From the NCBI RefSeq assembly GCF_051020975.1, contig NC_135046.1, forward strand, positions 8,928,001 to 8,992,000: a stretch of DNA of 64,000 bases, in the 5' to 3' direction. Positions within the stretch are counted from its first letter, which is position 1; each line of letters starts with the position of its first letter. The notes under the pieces were generated by a model. That model saw only the letters and a list, made by a program, of their open reading frames with translations. It was not told the DNA's origin and made no database searches. This document shows, piece by piece, positions 36,421 through 51,135 of this stretch. The stretch is from Osmia lignaria lignaria (taxonomy: Eukaryota; Arthropoda; Insecta; Hymenoptera; Megachilidae). The position numbers and the translations under genes were made by a program.

Positions 36421-38923
36421 AAAGGAGGAGGCTCGTGTAACGAAAGCGGTCCGGCCCCGAGGTGATTTTTAGTCATGCAGATGATGTTGCCCCGGAATAC
36501 TTTGTGTGTGTATCGGCCCCGTTAAATAACGCATTTTAAAGTCCGATGCAATATAGCCGTTTGTCGGTGCTGCCTTTAAAGAAGTTCATTTCGTGAATGG
36601 GACCCCAGCCCGCCTTAATAACTTTCCCGACAAGATAGATTCCTTTCTGCTTCCCTTCGAGCGCGCGGTCATTATGCATGCCCGAACCTCTTTCTCTTTC
36701 GCGCGAAGAGCACACCTCTCGATCGTCCCTAAATCCATTCGACAGGAATTAAAAGTCTGGCCCGTATGAATTTTCTCTCGGACCATCCCGTTTCTTCTCG
36801 TAAACAATCTCCAACGAAGCAGGTAACCGAGAATAGGCTACTATCCTCAAGTTTACGAAACGCTAAATTTTCCGAAGAAACGTTTCGTTGTGGAAGATCG
36901 CTTCCTTTATTCCCGGCTTCGTGCATTCGGGTTAAATTGGCTGCCAGAGTGGAAGAGCTGGCCAAAGGAAATTGAGGGCACCCTGGTCGGGGCTTTTTTC
37001 GAGGTGCTCGCTGATACTACGTTCGCGAAACGGCGCGAGTAATAGCTTAGGAAAAAGGAAAACGAGATGATCGTGTGATCGTAATTTTTTGCGGACAGAG
37101 GATCGTGATGATTCACGCGAAATGCAGCCATAGGCACTGACGATCGGCAATCACGGTACCCCGCCGTGTGTTCTTGCCGGGGGTTAATAACGGCGAACGC
37201 ATTCAGGGGGCTATATCTCACCCGTGTACCTTCTTAAGTCTCGTTCACAAAGCCCCGCTACGAAATAACATCTTTCCGGCTGCGAGTTGCTCGCTGCCGA
37301 ACCGATCGATCCTATATATACATATATCAAACCGTCGATTCGAGTAATTATCGACTACTCGTAGCACCGAGGCTACGGTAAAGTGTTTCGTCGTTGCCGA
37401 TAAATAGCGGCAGAAGGAATAATCGTCGGGACATTAATAACGGCGACAAGATGAACGCGTGGTGACGGCGAAAAATTACGCTTCAAATTTGCTGTTGTTA
37501 CTTTGACGCTGCTTCACAGTTCGCTGTTATTATTCTAATGATACGGGGATGATAGTGATAAACATGTTACGTCGGTTATTTAAGAATAGAAGCTATTTGG
37601 AGTAATAGGAGGGTACATCGAATGCTTGATGTAAGTTGGCTATGTTTATGCGCGTGTAAATCTTCAGGGTGTTTATGCTAATTTGTGATGGTCTCGCATA
37701 TTTCTCGAAAAGCTCGTAGCAACCACGTTGATTTAAAGAGATATTTGATTAAAAAACTCGCGCTTCATTTAGTCTGGAAAGTTTGTGGAAAACGTGTTAT
37801 TTACCATAGATTGGCAAGCGTTGAACGATCCTCGATACTTTAGCCAATTTTCTCAAGTATCGCCGACGGGCTTCGCCGATAATTTCCACGGCAATCGTGT
37901 CGACTTAAGTTACACCGTTTAAACGAAATTGCAAGATTCACGATACGCTTGTTCGCGCGGCTCGAACCGCGGAAACCAGGCCAGCGAAGTTGCTCGAAAC
38001 GAAAGCACTCCTCAAGAAAGTATTCGTCTCCAGGGCTTTCCTGGAAATTGCAATTTTTCTGCGATATTCCATTCGCCTAGCGCCGATATTGTTTCTTCGC
38101 GACGAGATAGCGCGCATTTCGAATGCTTCGAGAGAGAAAGAATCTCTTGGCATCGGAGTTAAAAGTTTCCATTGACGTCCGACGACTTAATTACCGACTG
38201 CTTCGGGTAAGAATAAAACTGTCTGAGGAAAACGGATGACCTAGAAACATTTAACGCGACAGCACAATTTGTTCGGGAAATGCTTTCTAAACCTTCGTGA
38301 TCGAGCATCTATCGAGGAGATTTATTTCCATCGAGGAAATTATTTCCAGCAACGAAACTTTATGAATCGGTTAAAGTATTCTAAAAGCATTGAAATTTGC
38401 ATTTAATTCTTCGATTTTCTCAATATTTCTTAATTGACGTAACTTTCAATGTTTACAACTACGAGACCTAAAGTGTTCGTACATCGAGCCATCAACGGAA
38501 TGAATCCACTTAATTGGAAAGTGAAGCTCGAAAGCACTCGGTGCACTTCAGCTTCGCCGTTCGTTTTGTTGAAGAACGTGAGTAGAAGTTGAACGGCTTC
38601 GTCCGTGGCCGTCTAGTAGGCCCAGACCTCTTTCCGAGTAATCGAGCGGAGGATTGAGCGAGTGACTGAGTTACAATCCCGATAGGATCTCCCTAATGAT
38701 CGGACACGAAACTCCCACACACGGATCCTCCTCCTCGTCCGGTGAACGGTGATCTGAAAAGCAAAGCCCTCCTTACGGAGGCTCGAAGCCTGAGAGACGT
38801 TATCAGCACAGGACGTTCTCGAACGCTGATTCTCCTAATTGTTGACACGCCACTCTACATACGAGGATACACGTGTGCGTGGTTGTTCAGCAAGCACGTG
38901 TGCACCGTTCAATCCTGCGTGTC

Positions 38924-38940
38924 CGACACGTCCCGTGTCG
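38924..38940. repeat. Perfect hairpin, 7-bp arms, 3-nt loop
   Basis: CGACACG and CGTGTCG flank TCC, within a stretch rich in ACGTG/CACGT words (about 38868-38955). Confidence 0.6.
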
Positions 38941-41749
38941 TTTGTGCACGCATGAGACCAGGTACCGCGTGTCAGAATCGGAATACGCTATTAAACAGTC
39001 GACAATAACGCGTTCGAGACGAGTTACCGACACTTGCCATTACCATTGCCAAGTCCTTTATTTTGATTCAGGGATCGATTGTAAATTAGCGATGGTTAAG
39101 TTGAATTTTTCATTTACAAAATGGTTCTCGTCTACACCTGTCTCTTCGGTTCATTTTCAGAACCGTAATCTGTAGTTGCTAGTGATTTATCAGAACCTAG
39201 TAGAAAGCATCTAATGAATTTAGTTAATTTAGAACAGGTGTAGATAAATAGGTGAACAGGTACAGTTTTAATAGAAATGATAAGCCAGGTATTTTTTATT
39301 TAATTCTCAGTCCAACTTCTACAAAGTATCGATACACATCTCCAATATCTTGGATTCGAAGAAATTACACGTACTGCATAGATCGTGAATCCGAGGAAGA
39401 GTTTCCTGTTGTCGTTAGCACCCTGTGCAACCTGCTCGAGCACAATGGGCAAAAGGAAGATGAAAACAAAGACTGCGTTCGATCGGTCTGAAGAAACAGC
39501 ATCCTGGCAAATTACGGGCTAGTGGATGTACGGGGGAGGGGAAATCCGTAATTTACTGGACCGAACAAGGCTTCGGCTGAGAAAGGAAGCGAGAAAAACG
39601 ATCGGCGGAGGTGCGTCAGTGTTCGGATCCAGTGACCGCCCAGTACGTGGCGATAAGTGAGTCGTTAAAGGCGTACAGTTCCAGGTTGTAAGCTCGTGTA
39701 ATCAAGCGGCGATGCATCAGCGGGATACGCGAGCGTTTATAACGCGTCTCTATCTTTAGCTACGTCTGGCGAGGACGGGACCATTAAGGACGACGAGGTT
39801 GCCGTTGAAGGTCCTCGAGGCTGAACCGGCGATTCGTCGATCCGTCATAAAGCGCAAATTTTCCAGGCGTAATCTCGGAACACGGAACGGCAATCGGGCG
39901 AAACGGCGAAATCGTCGATTAGAACGTAGTAAAGTTCTTGAGCCGCGTTCGGGTACGCCGTAAAGATTCGTCGAACGATATAATAGGTCATCCTCGATGG
40001 ACGTTCACGATGATACGCCGCGATACGAGTTATAAAACAATATTTTCGATTGCTCGGGTCGAAGGTCCTCGGGATACGGGTTTAACGAACACCGTTTGCT
40101 TCAGCTTCATTTGGAATTCAATTAGATTTTTGTCATTTTGATAAATTAATAGAAAAATTATGGAGAATAAATTTTAGATGAGTTAATGGAAATGGTAAGA
40201 AACCTACCCCTATAGCGGGTAGCGTATGATCTCGTTAAATACGCGCGACTCCGCGTATTCGTTCAGCTGACGTTTCATAAATAATAGTCATAAGGCTGGT
40301 GGGGTTTTGGAAAACATGCTGCATTAGAGGAATTTTTCTGTGCAAATTATTACTCCTTTGGCAAGCAGCTGCAGAAAGCAGCTGTTGGTCATTCAACATT
40401 TTTCAAGGAACTCTAAATAGACCCTATGGCTTTATGAATTTAATATTGCCGGGCAGCAGGCTGCTTAATAGAAAACTGTTTGGAATAAAACTTTATATGA
40501 TCTTTATAATGATCATCTTAGTTTGATTAGGTAATTGGATAATTCAAATTAAACGTCCAGCAACCCATCTCAATCGAGGGTTAATTTTCGCAAAGCATAT
40601 ATTTTTTGTAGGAGATGGAGAGAACATTTTCTTCTTCGCCTCGAACATAAATTATTTCTCCCTATAAAATTTCGAATAAGAACATTTGTGAGCGGTCCAA
40701 TTTCCAAGTTTAATTATATATTCGATCGATTTCGTGGGGTGCGTCGATTTGACGATTATTAATGGCATAGTGATTGTGAACATAATAAAGCAAGCTAGCC
40801 TTGCGTCTAAACGCTGGAAATGACCTCGGGAACACGTGCCTCCAGAATCTGCTTTGGATAGGATAATTTAAGGGATGACGATAGCATTCTCTGCTTACGT
40901 ACCACTGATTTCAAGCAGGAATCTTCGATCGATTGAACAGTAGATTGAAACAGGAATTTGCTTTCGAAAAATGTTTATGATTCGCCATCGCATTGATAAA
41001 AGTCTCGAGGCAATTTTAAAGAAAAAATTTCTTCTTTATGTATTTATTAACGTCAAAGGGTTTCTTATCTTTGCCTCTTGTTTTACAAGATTGGTCTTAA
41101 CAACTGCTTCTTGTCTTTACACAGTAATTTACAATTTACATTGTAATCGGTTGCATCCGTTCGATATGATAAAAGTGATAGAGTGATAATGACAGTAATT
41201 TCGAAAGGTAGCATCAGAATGACTTTTATTACCCTTTCAAGCAAAAGAGAGTCACACGATCCGAATTCAGTCGTAAAGTCTTTCAAAAAAGATTCGGCAA
41301 ATCTTAACACGCGAAACCGTTTAACATCGGTTGAAAGTAATTAAATAGACCGAGCTGTTTGAGTAGCTCGGAGGAAACTAATGGAAGTTCGCGCGTTTCC
41401 CTAAAATAATATCTCCAGCCGACACGAAGGTATTCCCATTCTCTGCTTATTTGCACTCCGCCAAACACCGTTTGTAATTTCCTCGGCCGGCCTTAATAAC
41501 ACTTTCCACCGTATTCCGGGAACGTGTTAACCAGATCGAGTACAATCAACGGGAACGGATGAAAGTGTACCCGTAGCTCGCGAGTCACGGGAACAAGGGA
41601 TATACACGCGATCCCTTTCGTGCCTGCGCGTATTCGCCTTGGTAAGAAGAAAATTGCCGTCTTGAATCGTCGAGCAAGGAACAAAGCGAGTAAGAAGAAC
41701 GGAATAAAGGAAAGGGGGACGAGTGTCGAAACGTGTACCGGATCATTTT

Positions 41750-41910
41750 GCCATCTTTCGCTCCTTTTCTATACCCGACATTCCGTTTCTCCTCAACGTA
41801 CAACGAGTACTTTCTTCTCGCTTACTTTCGTTCTTTCCTTCTTTGTTTCTCGTTTCTTCGTTTCCTTCGTTCCTCCTCGTTCGTCTGTTTCGGCCGGTTT
41901 CCTCTTGGCC
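41750..41910 (+). other. Pyrimidine-rich block
   Basis: The + strand is strongly C/T biased with TTCTTTC, TTCGTTC and CTCCTCG words. The - strand frames reading through it give Arg/Glu/Lys-rich low-complexity text and are not credible proteins. Confidence 0.6.
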
Positions 41911-43088
41911 CGTTTGTTCTGCCTGGCCCGTGAACAAGAACCCGCGACTTTAACCGCAGCAAAGTGGCCATAGCAAACTTAAGCACCGTGACCAATACGA
42001 TTTGGCCACGCTTATTTTTCTCAACCACCGGTGTAGAAGACCGTTCACTATGCCGGACACGAGCTGCTAGATTCTATGTACGTACTTTCGGTGCGTGACT
42101 ATGCTGTGTGGACAAAGTATGTATCATTTCGTTCCATCCTATGATAATTCCTATGAAATTTGTTCGAAATTCTGAATCGTTCATGTCCCTATGAATGAGT
42201 GATTTCAACTTGCGTGGAAATTTTTGCTCCTATTTTTAGAAAGATGCATTAAAATTTTGTAGAATTATTATTTTTGCAATTAATCGAGATTTACGTAGTT
42301 TTTTTAATTAAATTTTGAACTTCAAATTATATTAGACTTTCAGTGTTTCAAAATTCGCTGTTTGATATGCATCAACCTAATGCAATATAAGATGCAGTGC
42401 AACAACCCTGTTAAATGCATTTTACTGTGTACCAGTTACCAACAGGATACATGCCGTTTGAAGGCTAATTAGGCGAGACGAATCAAATTCCTGGTATTTG
42501 AAATTGGTAGTTAAACGATATTTCTTATGAACGCGTGAGAAGCACAGTTGCAAATATTTTCCACGTAAAAATTCTAATTTTACAATTTTTATGGTCCTAT
42601 TAACCTTCGCTCTGATGATAGCATTTATTTTGTATGAATTCCACGGGGATAAGTAATGATTTATATAACATTTGGTTAAATAACCGTATCTCTGTTCCTA
42701 TAAATACGAATGCCTGTTTTGAAATATCTCTTGGTACATAGAAAAAATACAGGTTGAAAATGAAAGGAAATATGGAAGTCAAAACTCATTTCGTGTATAA
42801 ATCAGTAACTAATTGCAGCTTTGTAATTTGTCGTCCAAAAACCGTCCGCCAAACAGTCTGATAAATAGGTATATGTGGATGTAATTTTAAACATTTAGTA
42901 GTGAAATATTACTGAAATAACGTACGCTTGACAAATAAATCAGACTGAACGTCAAAATTCTGATCGAATATTGTATTGACAGAAGAAACTCCCTAGCAAT
43001 TTGTCGCATAGGTGGTCCGTTTTAAAAGTAATAAATTTATAATGCTAGCAGGAAATTAATATTATTAAATAAAATTTCAATAACAGCG

Positions 43089-43102
43089 GTACCTTAAGGT
43101 AC
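43089..43102. repeat. 14-bp perfect palindrome
   Basis: GTACCTTAAGGTAC is self-complementary, in an AT-rich patch. Function unknown. Confidence 0.7.
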
Positions 43103-44484
43103 TTTAAACTTATGTATTAATTTAATACAATCCCTGGCATACATGCTCATAACCAAGAAATAAAAAGTATTTTCATATATCGCATAAAGCTCCAGGCGAG
43201 TGATACACATCCTCAAAGCGGATATTGGTTTTATCAAATCGCAGTAGAAATACCGAAACGAATATTTTCGCGTTTCGTTCGATCGACCGGAAACTCGATA
43301 GCCGGCTTCCCTCTCGGTATATACCATTTTTCTAACCACCTCCGAGACCCAGCTAGCTTCGTTAAGCCGGAACATAGAAGGGGATACAAGAATCCTCGAG
43401 GAAGTTTTAACGAACGATTGGACACTCGACGCGACACGAGGAGATGAAAACCGGGGCAAGAAGATTGTTACGGAAATCGGCCGGTCTCGTCATCGTTTCC
43501 CGATGAAACGATGGTAACGAGTAACTCTTGTTCTACTTCGCTAAACCATTCGAAATCTCCGAAATTCCGTGAATCGTAAACTTTCCCCTAAATACATCGT
43601 TTTCGCGAAGAAAACACAGTCGAGGTTAGGGGGGATGGTGAAATTCTTCGAGAAAGGAAATCAAGAGTACGGGGCTGGAAAACCAAGGTCACCGTGGTAG
43701 GGAAGGTGAATAAGGACCCTTCGAACTGGTGAAAAGGGAGTTACCTAGACTACGGTGAAAGAGTCGAAAAGCGAGCGTGGATCACGGGAAAGCTTTCTTC
43801 TGAATGAGGAAACCGAGTGTAGAAAGATAAAGAGAGGAGAGAAAGAACAGCGTAGGAAGGAGCGTTACGGCACGTCTTCGACTGGGTGTATTTCATCTGG
43901 TCTCATTGTACGATCGGAATCGATAGGATCCAATTAACCTCCCTTTAAGGGGGTTGCAATCCCTATTGTCCCTCGGTACATACTGATTTCGTCTGCGAGG
44001 CTAGGTAGACCTGGTGGTTTCCAGTCGAAACGTTACCCCTGCTCCGGCTGTTTGTCGAATTTCACAAAGCCCCGTCAATACGCTTTCTTATTTCCTGTTT
44101 CATTCCTCCGTCGACTTTCTGTACGGTTTCCTACAGAAACGGAACGCCGTTATCGCGATTTCCCCTAATTGATCTCTCCCCGCGAATGCGAACGAGATGG
44201 AAAACTTGTCTGAACATCGCGTCCTGTCGTACGGAAAGGTGGTGCGTTGCATATAGGGTGGCGAACGGGACATTCTGAAAGGGGCGAACTGCGAAGCGAC
44301 GATTGAACCATTGAAGAATGACGGGAGATGGCAATCGAGTGGCGCAATTGTCGCAGCGACGAAAGGAGAGCCTTTTAGCATCGTTTCAACGTGGCCGGGA
44401 TCCGCTTAGAATTTATGACTGACAGCGAAGCGATCGAGGTCTTTAGTCCTCTTCTTGCAAACAGAGGAACATTGTCGTTGAATC

Positions 44485-44516
44485 GTTTTCGATTTTTTGA
44501 AACATCACAGGTATAG
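44485..44516 (+). other. Weak recursive-splice-like site (CAG abutting GTATAG)
   Basis: A T-rich tract (about 44485-44499) precedes ACATCACAG ending at 44510, with GTATAG at 44511-44516. The acceptor side is acceptable but the donor departs from consensus at +4 and +6. Listed as a secondary candidate on the same strand as the 8573 site. Probably chance. Confidence 0.08.
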
Positions 44517-47500
44517 CTTAAAACCTAAACTATGATATTTAATTCGTTGAATTCAATGAAATTCTTTTAAAATTATTTCGAAAAATTAACTTCCAAGTTA
44601 AACATGAAATATAATTAAAATAGCGGGAACCACGAAAAATCAATCATACAATTTGTTATAAAAATAAAATGAATAATTTTCCTCGTGCGAAGTTGAAGCT
44701 TGAGAAGACTGAATATCTTACGTTCCAATATACGCGCATCATTGTTTCATCAGAACCCGAAGCAACACCATATTTTCTCGTTTCCTCGGCTGTCCGCCTG
44801 CGCGTACGGTTGTCCGTCTTACGGAGGAGAGACATTTCGTCTCATGAAGACATAAGCGAGCGGTAACTTGTCCATATTAAAACGTCGTAAGCATCGTCGG
44901 CGATGCATCAAGCGCCGTTCCTGCTCGAGCCTAAAGGGATCGTTCAAACGGCGTTTCACGTCGGACAAATTGCAATCACTTTTCACTTTGCTGCTAATGA
45001 ACGCGGATTATTCGCGAACAGCAGCGTTCCCGGCGCTTTTCGAGGCGTCGGCCCCGTGTATCGTTTCGAAGTCTTCAGCGTCGAGTCTATTTTACACCGT
45101 GGATGATTTATGACCGTGTACCTTTGAACGCGTATTAAAAAAAACCCTGCCGACCGAGGTATCCTTCTGTTTGTACATTTTCCAGCGAATTCGACGCACC
45201 TATTTTCCCTTCGTCGGGAAAGATTAATATCTTGAGCGTTACAAACCGAAGTACCCGCTCGATGGTGGCTCTGTTATCGCGGCATTAAAATATTACATAT
45301 CCGAGGGAACATTTGCATGCCGCTGTGCATCCTCGCGTAAGCGATCACCACGGGACGAACGGTTCCTCGTCGAGGCGAAAAATACGCGTTTTATGTTAGC
45401 TGAAAGTGCCCCCGTATCCTCGCCGTATTAAGAGCATTATCCTTGATACATTATTCATGGGACACGGTTAAACCGTAATAGCGGTACACGGCATCGTGGA
45501 AATCGATCTTTACACAATTGCCGCAAATATTTACATCCACCGTGACGCGCATATTGCCGAGGGATTGATTCTTTACGGCGACGACCCCCATCGGTGCTGG
45601 ATGCCCCGACCCCCATGCCTATCCTGGCAAACGCGCAACATACATAACAAGCGGCCGGAACCGCTCGAATCTACGTGGGAGCGGAAGATGGATTAAGAGA
45701 TAAGGAGGCGTATCAGGACCAATCAATTACGAAGTCGAGGGTTACCGATGTTGCTCGCCGAGGGTGAATCATTCGTCGTTCCGTCGCTCGAGAGGGCCAC
45801 CCACCCATCGCATTTCAACCGCCAAACGAACGGAAACTTTACCAGACAAAACGATTTTCTCAGATATTGTTCCTCGTAACCGCTCGTACGATAAGCCTTG
45901 GCCCTCTGATTCTTCTTGCCAACTCCTCTCCTATGAACCACCCATAAACTACCCTAATCGCTTGCCATCGACTGGCGAGCAAATGCGAACGATAAAACAT
46001 TATCTGCGCGACGAGGTTACACGATGAAACGGGGATCGACGGTTGATGTATTTTCTTGGCGATATTAGCGCGCAGATCGTAGCTCATGTCGTAAGGAATT
46101 GTACACGTGAATGGAGGGTAAAAGATGTTGACGATGGAAAGTTGGATTCTATTGTGTTTCCGTTTTTATGGGTCTCTTCGTTCGATTGATTGACGTTCTT
46201 GTACAACATAAGAAGATAAGAAAGTGTTTCTATGAGACGAAGCAAAGGAGTTAGTAGTGCGGGGGTATACATAGTAATGCAGTAGAATTTGCATTAGTTA
46301 GTTGAAAATAAAATAGTAAATGTTTTTTCGTTTCGAAGATCATGGTCTAACTGATTTCCGTTTCTTTTTCTGTGATCCAAGGAAAACTACAGGTCAAGGG
46401 TCATAACAGTTTTCTGCTGTTAAGTACTTACCTCTGTGTATATGATTTTGCAAATTTTATTATATTTCAGAAATTATCTTCCATCTTTTTTATTACAATA
46501 CGTATAATATTTTAATTACTCGATGTTTCTTTTATCATCACGATACGTTCTGCAATTTATGCAGCCATCAAATTTTCTTTACCCGCTTTAATACCATTAC
46601 TTTCGATCCCCTTATAAATTAACGAAAAAGGGATGCAATAGCTAACAACGACATAGCGCTTTGATTTTCAATAGAGAGGCTTACATTAACGCAGAACAAT
46701 TTACCTAAAATGTTTGTGCAAGAGCGGTGGCAACCCTCCCATAACGGCGAACGTAAACGTAACACCCCACGTGCGTGTGTTGGGACAAGGGGAAAGGGTA
46801 TCGTCTCATGGAGAATTTCCTATTGTGTTCCCGGAATGGCGAGGTTCACGAAGGGAAAAAAAAAGAACCCCGAAACGGAACGCTTGTAATTCTCATCTTA
46901 TCCCGAAAATGGACGTGCGGTGGCGGCGACCGAGCCACCGCAACGTGGCGCACCCCTTGCAATCAAGTACGAGATATCAAATGTTTCCCATTCCCATCAG
47001 TGGCACGGTGGCCCGTTCGCTTTCATTTATCGAAGATGGAAGTGGACCGTGTCGAAGAAGCTGAAAAACGAGGCAATTTGAGCCGCGTTCCCGGAGAAAT
47101 TCTGCCGCGAGAGGAACTGGACGTTCGATTTCTTGAGGGGTGAAAGAATAAACAGTGATAAAGTATCCAGTATCGCACGAACGGTAGGGTGTTTGTTTAA
47201 CTCGAATCTAGGAAATCCTACACCTTAGGAACGATGTTAGATGGGGAAAGCCACCTAACGTGACGACTTCAAATTACTCGTAAATTACTTGTTGGATGAA
47301 AAAGTGTTTCAAATACGTTTCATCGTGAACAAATTCATTTCTTTCTATTTGATATTTATTTATTTATAATACGAACAGATTGGCGCCTTTCGTACTACTA
47401 CAATGTATTTCAAATGTTAAAATTGAAAGATTTCAAACGTTCCCTCTGTATGCGGGTCATATTTAATGCATCAAGAATCGATCGGTTAATGAAAATCATA

Positions 47501-50020
47501 GTCGTGACCAGATGGAGCCTTTCGAGAGAAAAAAAGGTCTCCTAGAACTAGAAAAATAGGGTGGCCCTCAGGATGTATGGGGTTACCAGTACATTCTCAC
47601 ACTGGCTGCAATCTACCCAACACCGTAACTCCGCGATGGTGTGTGCGCGTGTCATGGGGTGGGCAGAGTATACCGTTGCACGTTGCCATGCTTAAAACGG
47701 GGGTGGTTTGTAGACCATCCGAGGCAGGATGGGGAACGAAGAAGCCCTTACCTCACGTTTCACCGTGGCAGCCGCCGTTGGCTATGAAACAAATCAATAG
47801 TTTGCGCCAAAGTGAGTTAAGGAAAAGAGAGAGAAAGGGTGCAACGAATCGACGGTGGTTCGAGAAGGTAAGCGAGCAAGCTGAAAGGAAGAGGAGTGAA
47901 ACGAAGGATGGGGGCTTTTCACGGGGGTGGTGATTGGATGGAGTTGCTCAGGATCCCGTGAAATGATATCCATCGAAGTAGAAGCAGATAACGCTCCTCC
48001 ATTTTACTTGCTCGGTTGCTTTGCGACTGCGAACGCTTATAATCGCTCGCGGACGCATCGAGGAAGTACGATCGACCGACTCGTTCTCTTCGACTTTGTC
48101 CGACGTTATGGGAAAAGTTTGAGAAATTTCTCGCCGGCTTTCGACCAAGTCCTACCCCTCGACAAGCGTATGAACTTCGTTGGCTAACTTTAAATATATT
48201 GCAGATTCCAAGAGGTATTTTTAACTTCGATGGGCTTAAAATTGTAATTATTCTTATCTACTGTCAACGTCCTTCTGTTATTAAGGTAGAGACAAAGAAT
48301 AATTCTTCTTAATTATTCTCAAGAGGTTTTAGTTAAATGTTTTCGCTTCTTTCGAAGTAAAGAATTCCATCCTGAGCAATTCATTGCTCGCAGAATCCTT
48401 CAACACAACTCAGAGAAATGAGCTCCGAAGTCCTGTCTTCTAAAGGTTTCTTTTAAATTTCACCTAGTTTTCCCTCGACCTCAATTTGAATTATTTACAC
48501 CTTCAATCTCGACGCAAACGAATGGTGGAATCTGCTTTCTATGTGAAAATCACCTTTAGGTCAGTAAATCGTACAACACCTGCTCTTTGGATGTTGCCCT
48601 GATTTTGCGAAAAGCGGATGGAACCGCTGACGAAAAAAAGCAATGTGGAATGTGAGGTTGTAAGGAACGTGCCGCAAAAATGGAGAGGCGAAAAACGGAA
48701 AAACGAGCGCACACGAACGATTCAATAGGGTGGTTCGGGGCTGGAGGTGGTTAAAAGAGGCGAAATGCGTTTCCTTTGAAAGCAGATCGGCAAGATAGGG
48801 CAGGAAAGGGTGGCGAAGGTAATTCTACAAATTCGCGTTTTACCTACGTCTGAGGAAAGGTAAACGTGAAAGGCTCAATAACTGAGTGCGCATGAAATCA
48901 AAGAAACGGTTCGTTGCATAGGAAAGTACAAATTGTAACTAACGAACGCAAATGAAAGGGATCGTTTTAAAAAGAATAGTAGCTACAAAGGTGCCATTTC
49001 CGCGGGTAACTTTGTGCATGTTAAGTGACATAAAATAAATATCAGTTGAGTATTTGAGGGATCTGTTTACTGGAAAAAATTAAACACCTGTCGTTCGTAG
49101 AAGCTTTAGAGAAATATCTCTCGTAGCTTTCTGTCAGATCATTCCATAATTAATCTCTTTTAGCACTTTTATATGAAAAGGGTACTTTAATGTAGATTTG
49201 CAATTTTTTATATTTTATGTTTTTAAAAAGTTGTTAAAAAGAAGTTTAATCTAACGTACTTACAATATTACATTTTGTACGAATTCTAGGAAAGGATTAA
49301 TACTGTAATTTCTAAAGCTCTTTCTACTTTTTCCTAAAAGGTATTTTAGGATGTGATAATTTTGTTTGATATATTCAAGTTACGTGTAGAAAGGATATTA
49401 CTTATAGAATGACCTAATGCATTAATGATGGAGCTTTTAGTGTCCCAAAGGAAGTAAATATTTAATCTCCTCTAGGAATCAAGAAGTTACGTTACCTAGT
49501 TAATTGATCCCAGAAGAGAACCTATTAAGTTGTTGCCTAACAATTAACCTAGTTTGAAACATAGAAAGTTTAATACCGTTGCATAATATTGACAGCATTG
49601 CAAATGAACTTTTATTCAGTATCAATTTTAAGCTTAAAGTTCAATGAAAATGACAAAATATTTGGTGAATATTTTTAATATAAATTGACTGGTTCCATCG
49701 AACTTTAAATTTTAAACTTTAAACTGGGTGCTTTTCTGCGATACTTCTATGTCATCAACCTACGTCAAATCGTTTATGTTTCAAAATCGGTCATTTGATA
49801 CACAGCAATCTAATAGCAGCACATCTACACATAGCTACACAAGATTCGTCATAGGGATGGTGTACGAAAAGTGGGAAGTGTCGCCACTCTAAGTCGGTGA
49901 CCCAGCTGTATAGTGACAGTTGTCGACTCTTTGTCAATTTCCCTAAGCGATTAGACCAGACAACGCCCCTTCGAATAGCACCTTCCCCTCGCCGGTTTTG
50001 ACCCGGACTCAGCCCTCTGT

Positions 50021-50039
50021 GCACGGTTCAGCCGTGCAG
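50021..50039. repeat. Perfect hairpin, 7-bp arms, 5-nt loop
   Basis: TGCACGG and CCGTGCA flank TTCAG. The following GGTTCGAGTGC resembles a tRNA B-box, but no matching A-box or acceptor stem is present. Confidence 0.6.
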
Positions 50040-51135
50040 ATATCCCCAGGTTCGAGTGCTACCACTTGTCTATTTTCCCATTAAGCACGTATACGTGATT
50101 ACAGAGCCAGGTTGAATAAGCTACGGCCTGGTTGTGCTTCTTGAACCCAGCGACTACCTTGTTTAAATAGATCATCGATCTGTCGCATATGGCTCCTGGG
50201 ACCGTTTCTCGATTAATAATTTCATGCAGCCCCGTGTATGCTTTTCGCCTGTGTGCGGGATCAATTTTCCAACTCGTGGCCAGACTACCTTAGAATCGAG
50301 TCGAGATTGCCGAACCAGGAAACCTGGTGCAATCGGTGGAATCTATAATTGGCGGCAAGCTAGGTCGTTGTCGGCGTATATGGAGCAATGATGAACTACA
50401 CGGAAGCGAGTTGATTAATTATTTAACCGGCACTCGCGTCGAGAGACCTAAATGTCATCGTTTGACGATACGTTGACACGCGACATCGTATGAAACGAAT
50501 AGAGACGACGCTTATTTGCAATACGGAAATACATTTATCCATTTTTATCTGCATCGGAAAGTGCATCAAAGTTTTAAACTGGTCTGAAATGACACGTACA
50601 AGCTATGGTAAATAAAGTATACCTGTTCTGTGTGATAAGGGTGGATAAAGATTGACTTGTTTGCTAAGGAAGTTGCAATAAATCTGCATCTACTGGTATT
50701 GGAAAACTGTACCAACTATTGTAACAATCGTAATTGACAGGAGATACAAATTATCATGGAATCTATTTGAAGTAAATATCGATATCGAAACTTTCTTATG
50801 ATTTTAATTGTGACTGAATAAATAGATGATAAATAGGTGTTATTATTATGCATAAAATCAATGTGACCATATGGATTGATCAGAAATTCCCAAAGCTGGG
50901 CTATTAGATTATAGAAGTACCTGGTCGATTGAACACGCGAGCGATTTCTAAACCCTGCCCCAAAATAGAGCGGCACAATGAGAAACGGCGGCCATAGAAT
51001 CGTGAGAAATTATAAATGAGGGAATAAATCAATCTAATCGACTGAACGAGAGCGACTCGTACAATATAAATTACGCTCCGATCGGATCCACGCGTGCGAG
51101 TATCGGCTCGGCGCGCACGCGATGGAAAACCACGG

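Larger units (their letters stand above)
36030..51100. other. Non-coding stretch, no gene seen
   Basis: Includes the most AT-rich part of the window (40080-41230, 42120-43200, 46090-46640, 48880-49800, 50500-50960). Short ORFs such as 40299-40526, whose first residues look like a signal peptide, have no homology I can recognise and no promoter. A donor-like GAAG|GTAAGC at 47868 has no convincing acceptor partner. Confidence 0.55.

Noticed and set aside
40299..40526. 75-codon frame with a signal-peptide-like start
   Set aside because: Short, in AT-rich DNA, with no promoter, no Cys pattern of a secreted peptide and no recognisable homology.
50021..50060. Hairpin followed by GGTTCGAGTGC as a possible tRNA
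   Set aside because: No A-box, acceptor stem or anticodon arm at the right spacing. Other GGTTCGA matches (36047, 59176) also lack tRNA structure.
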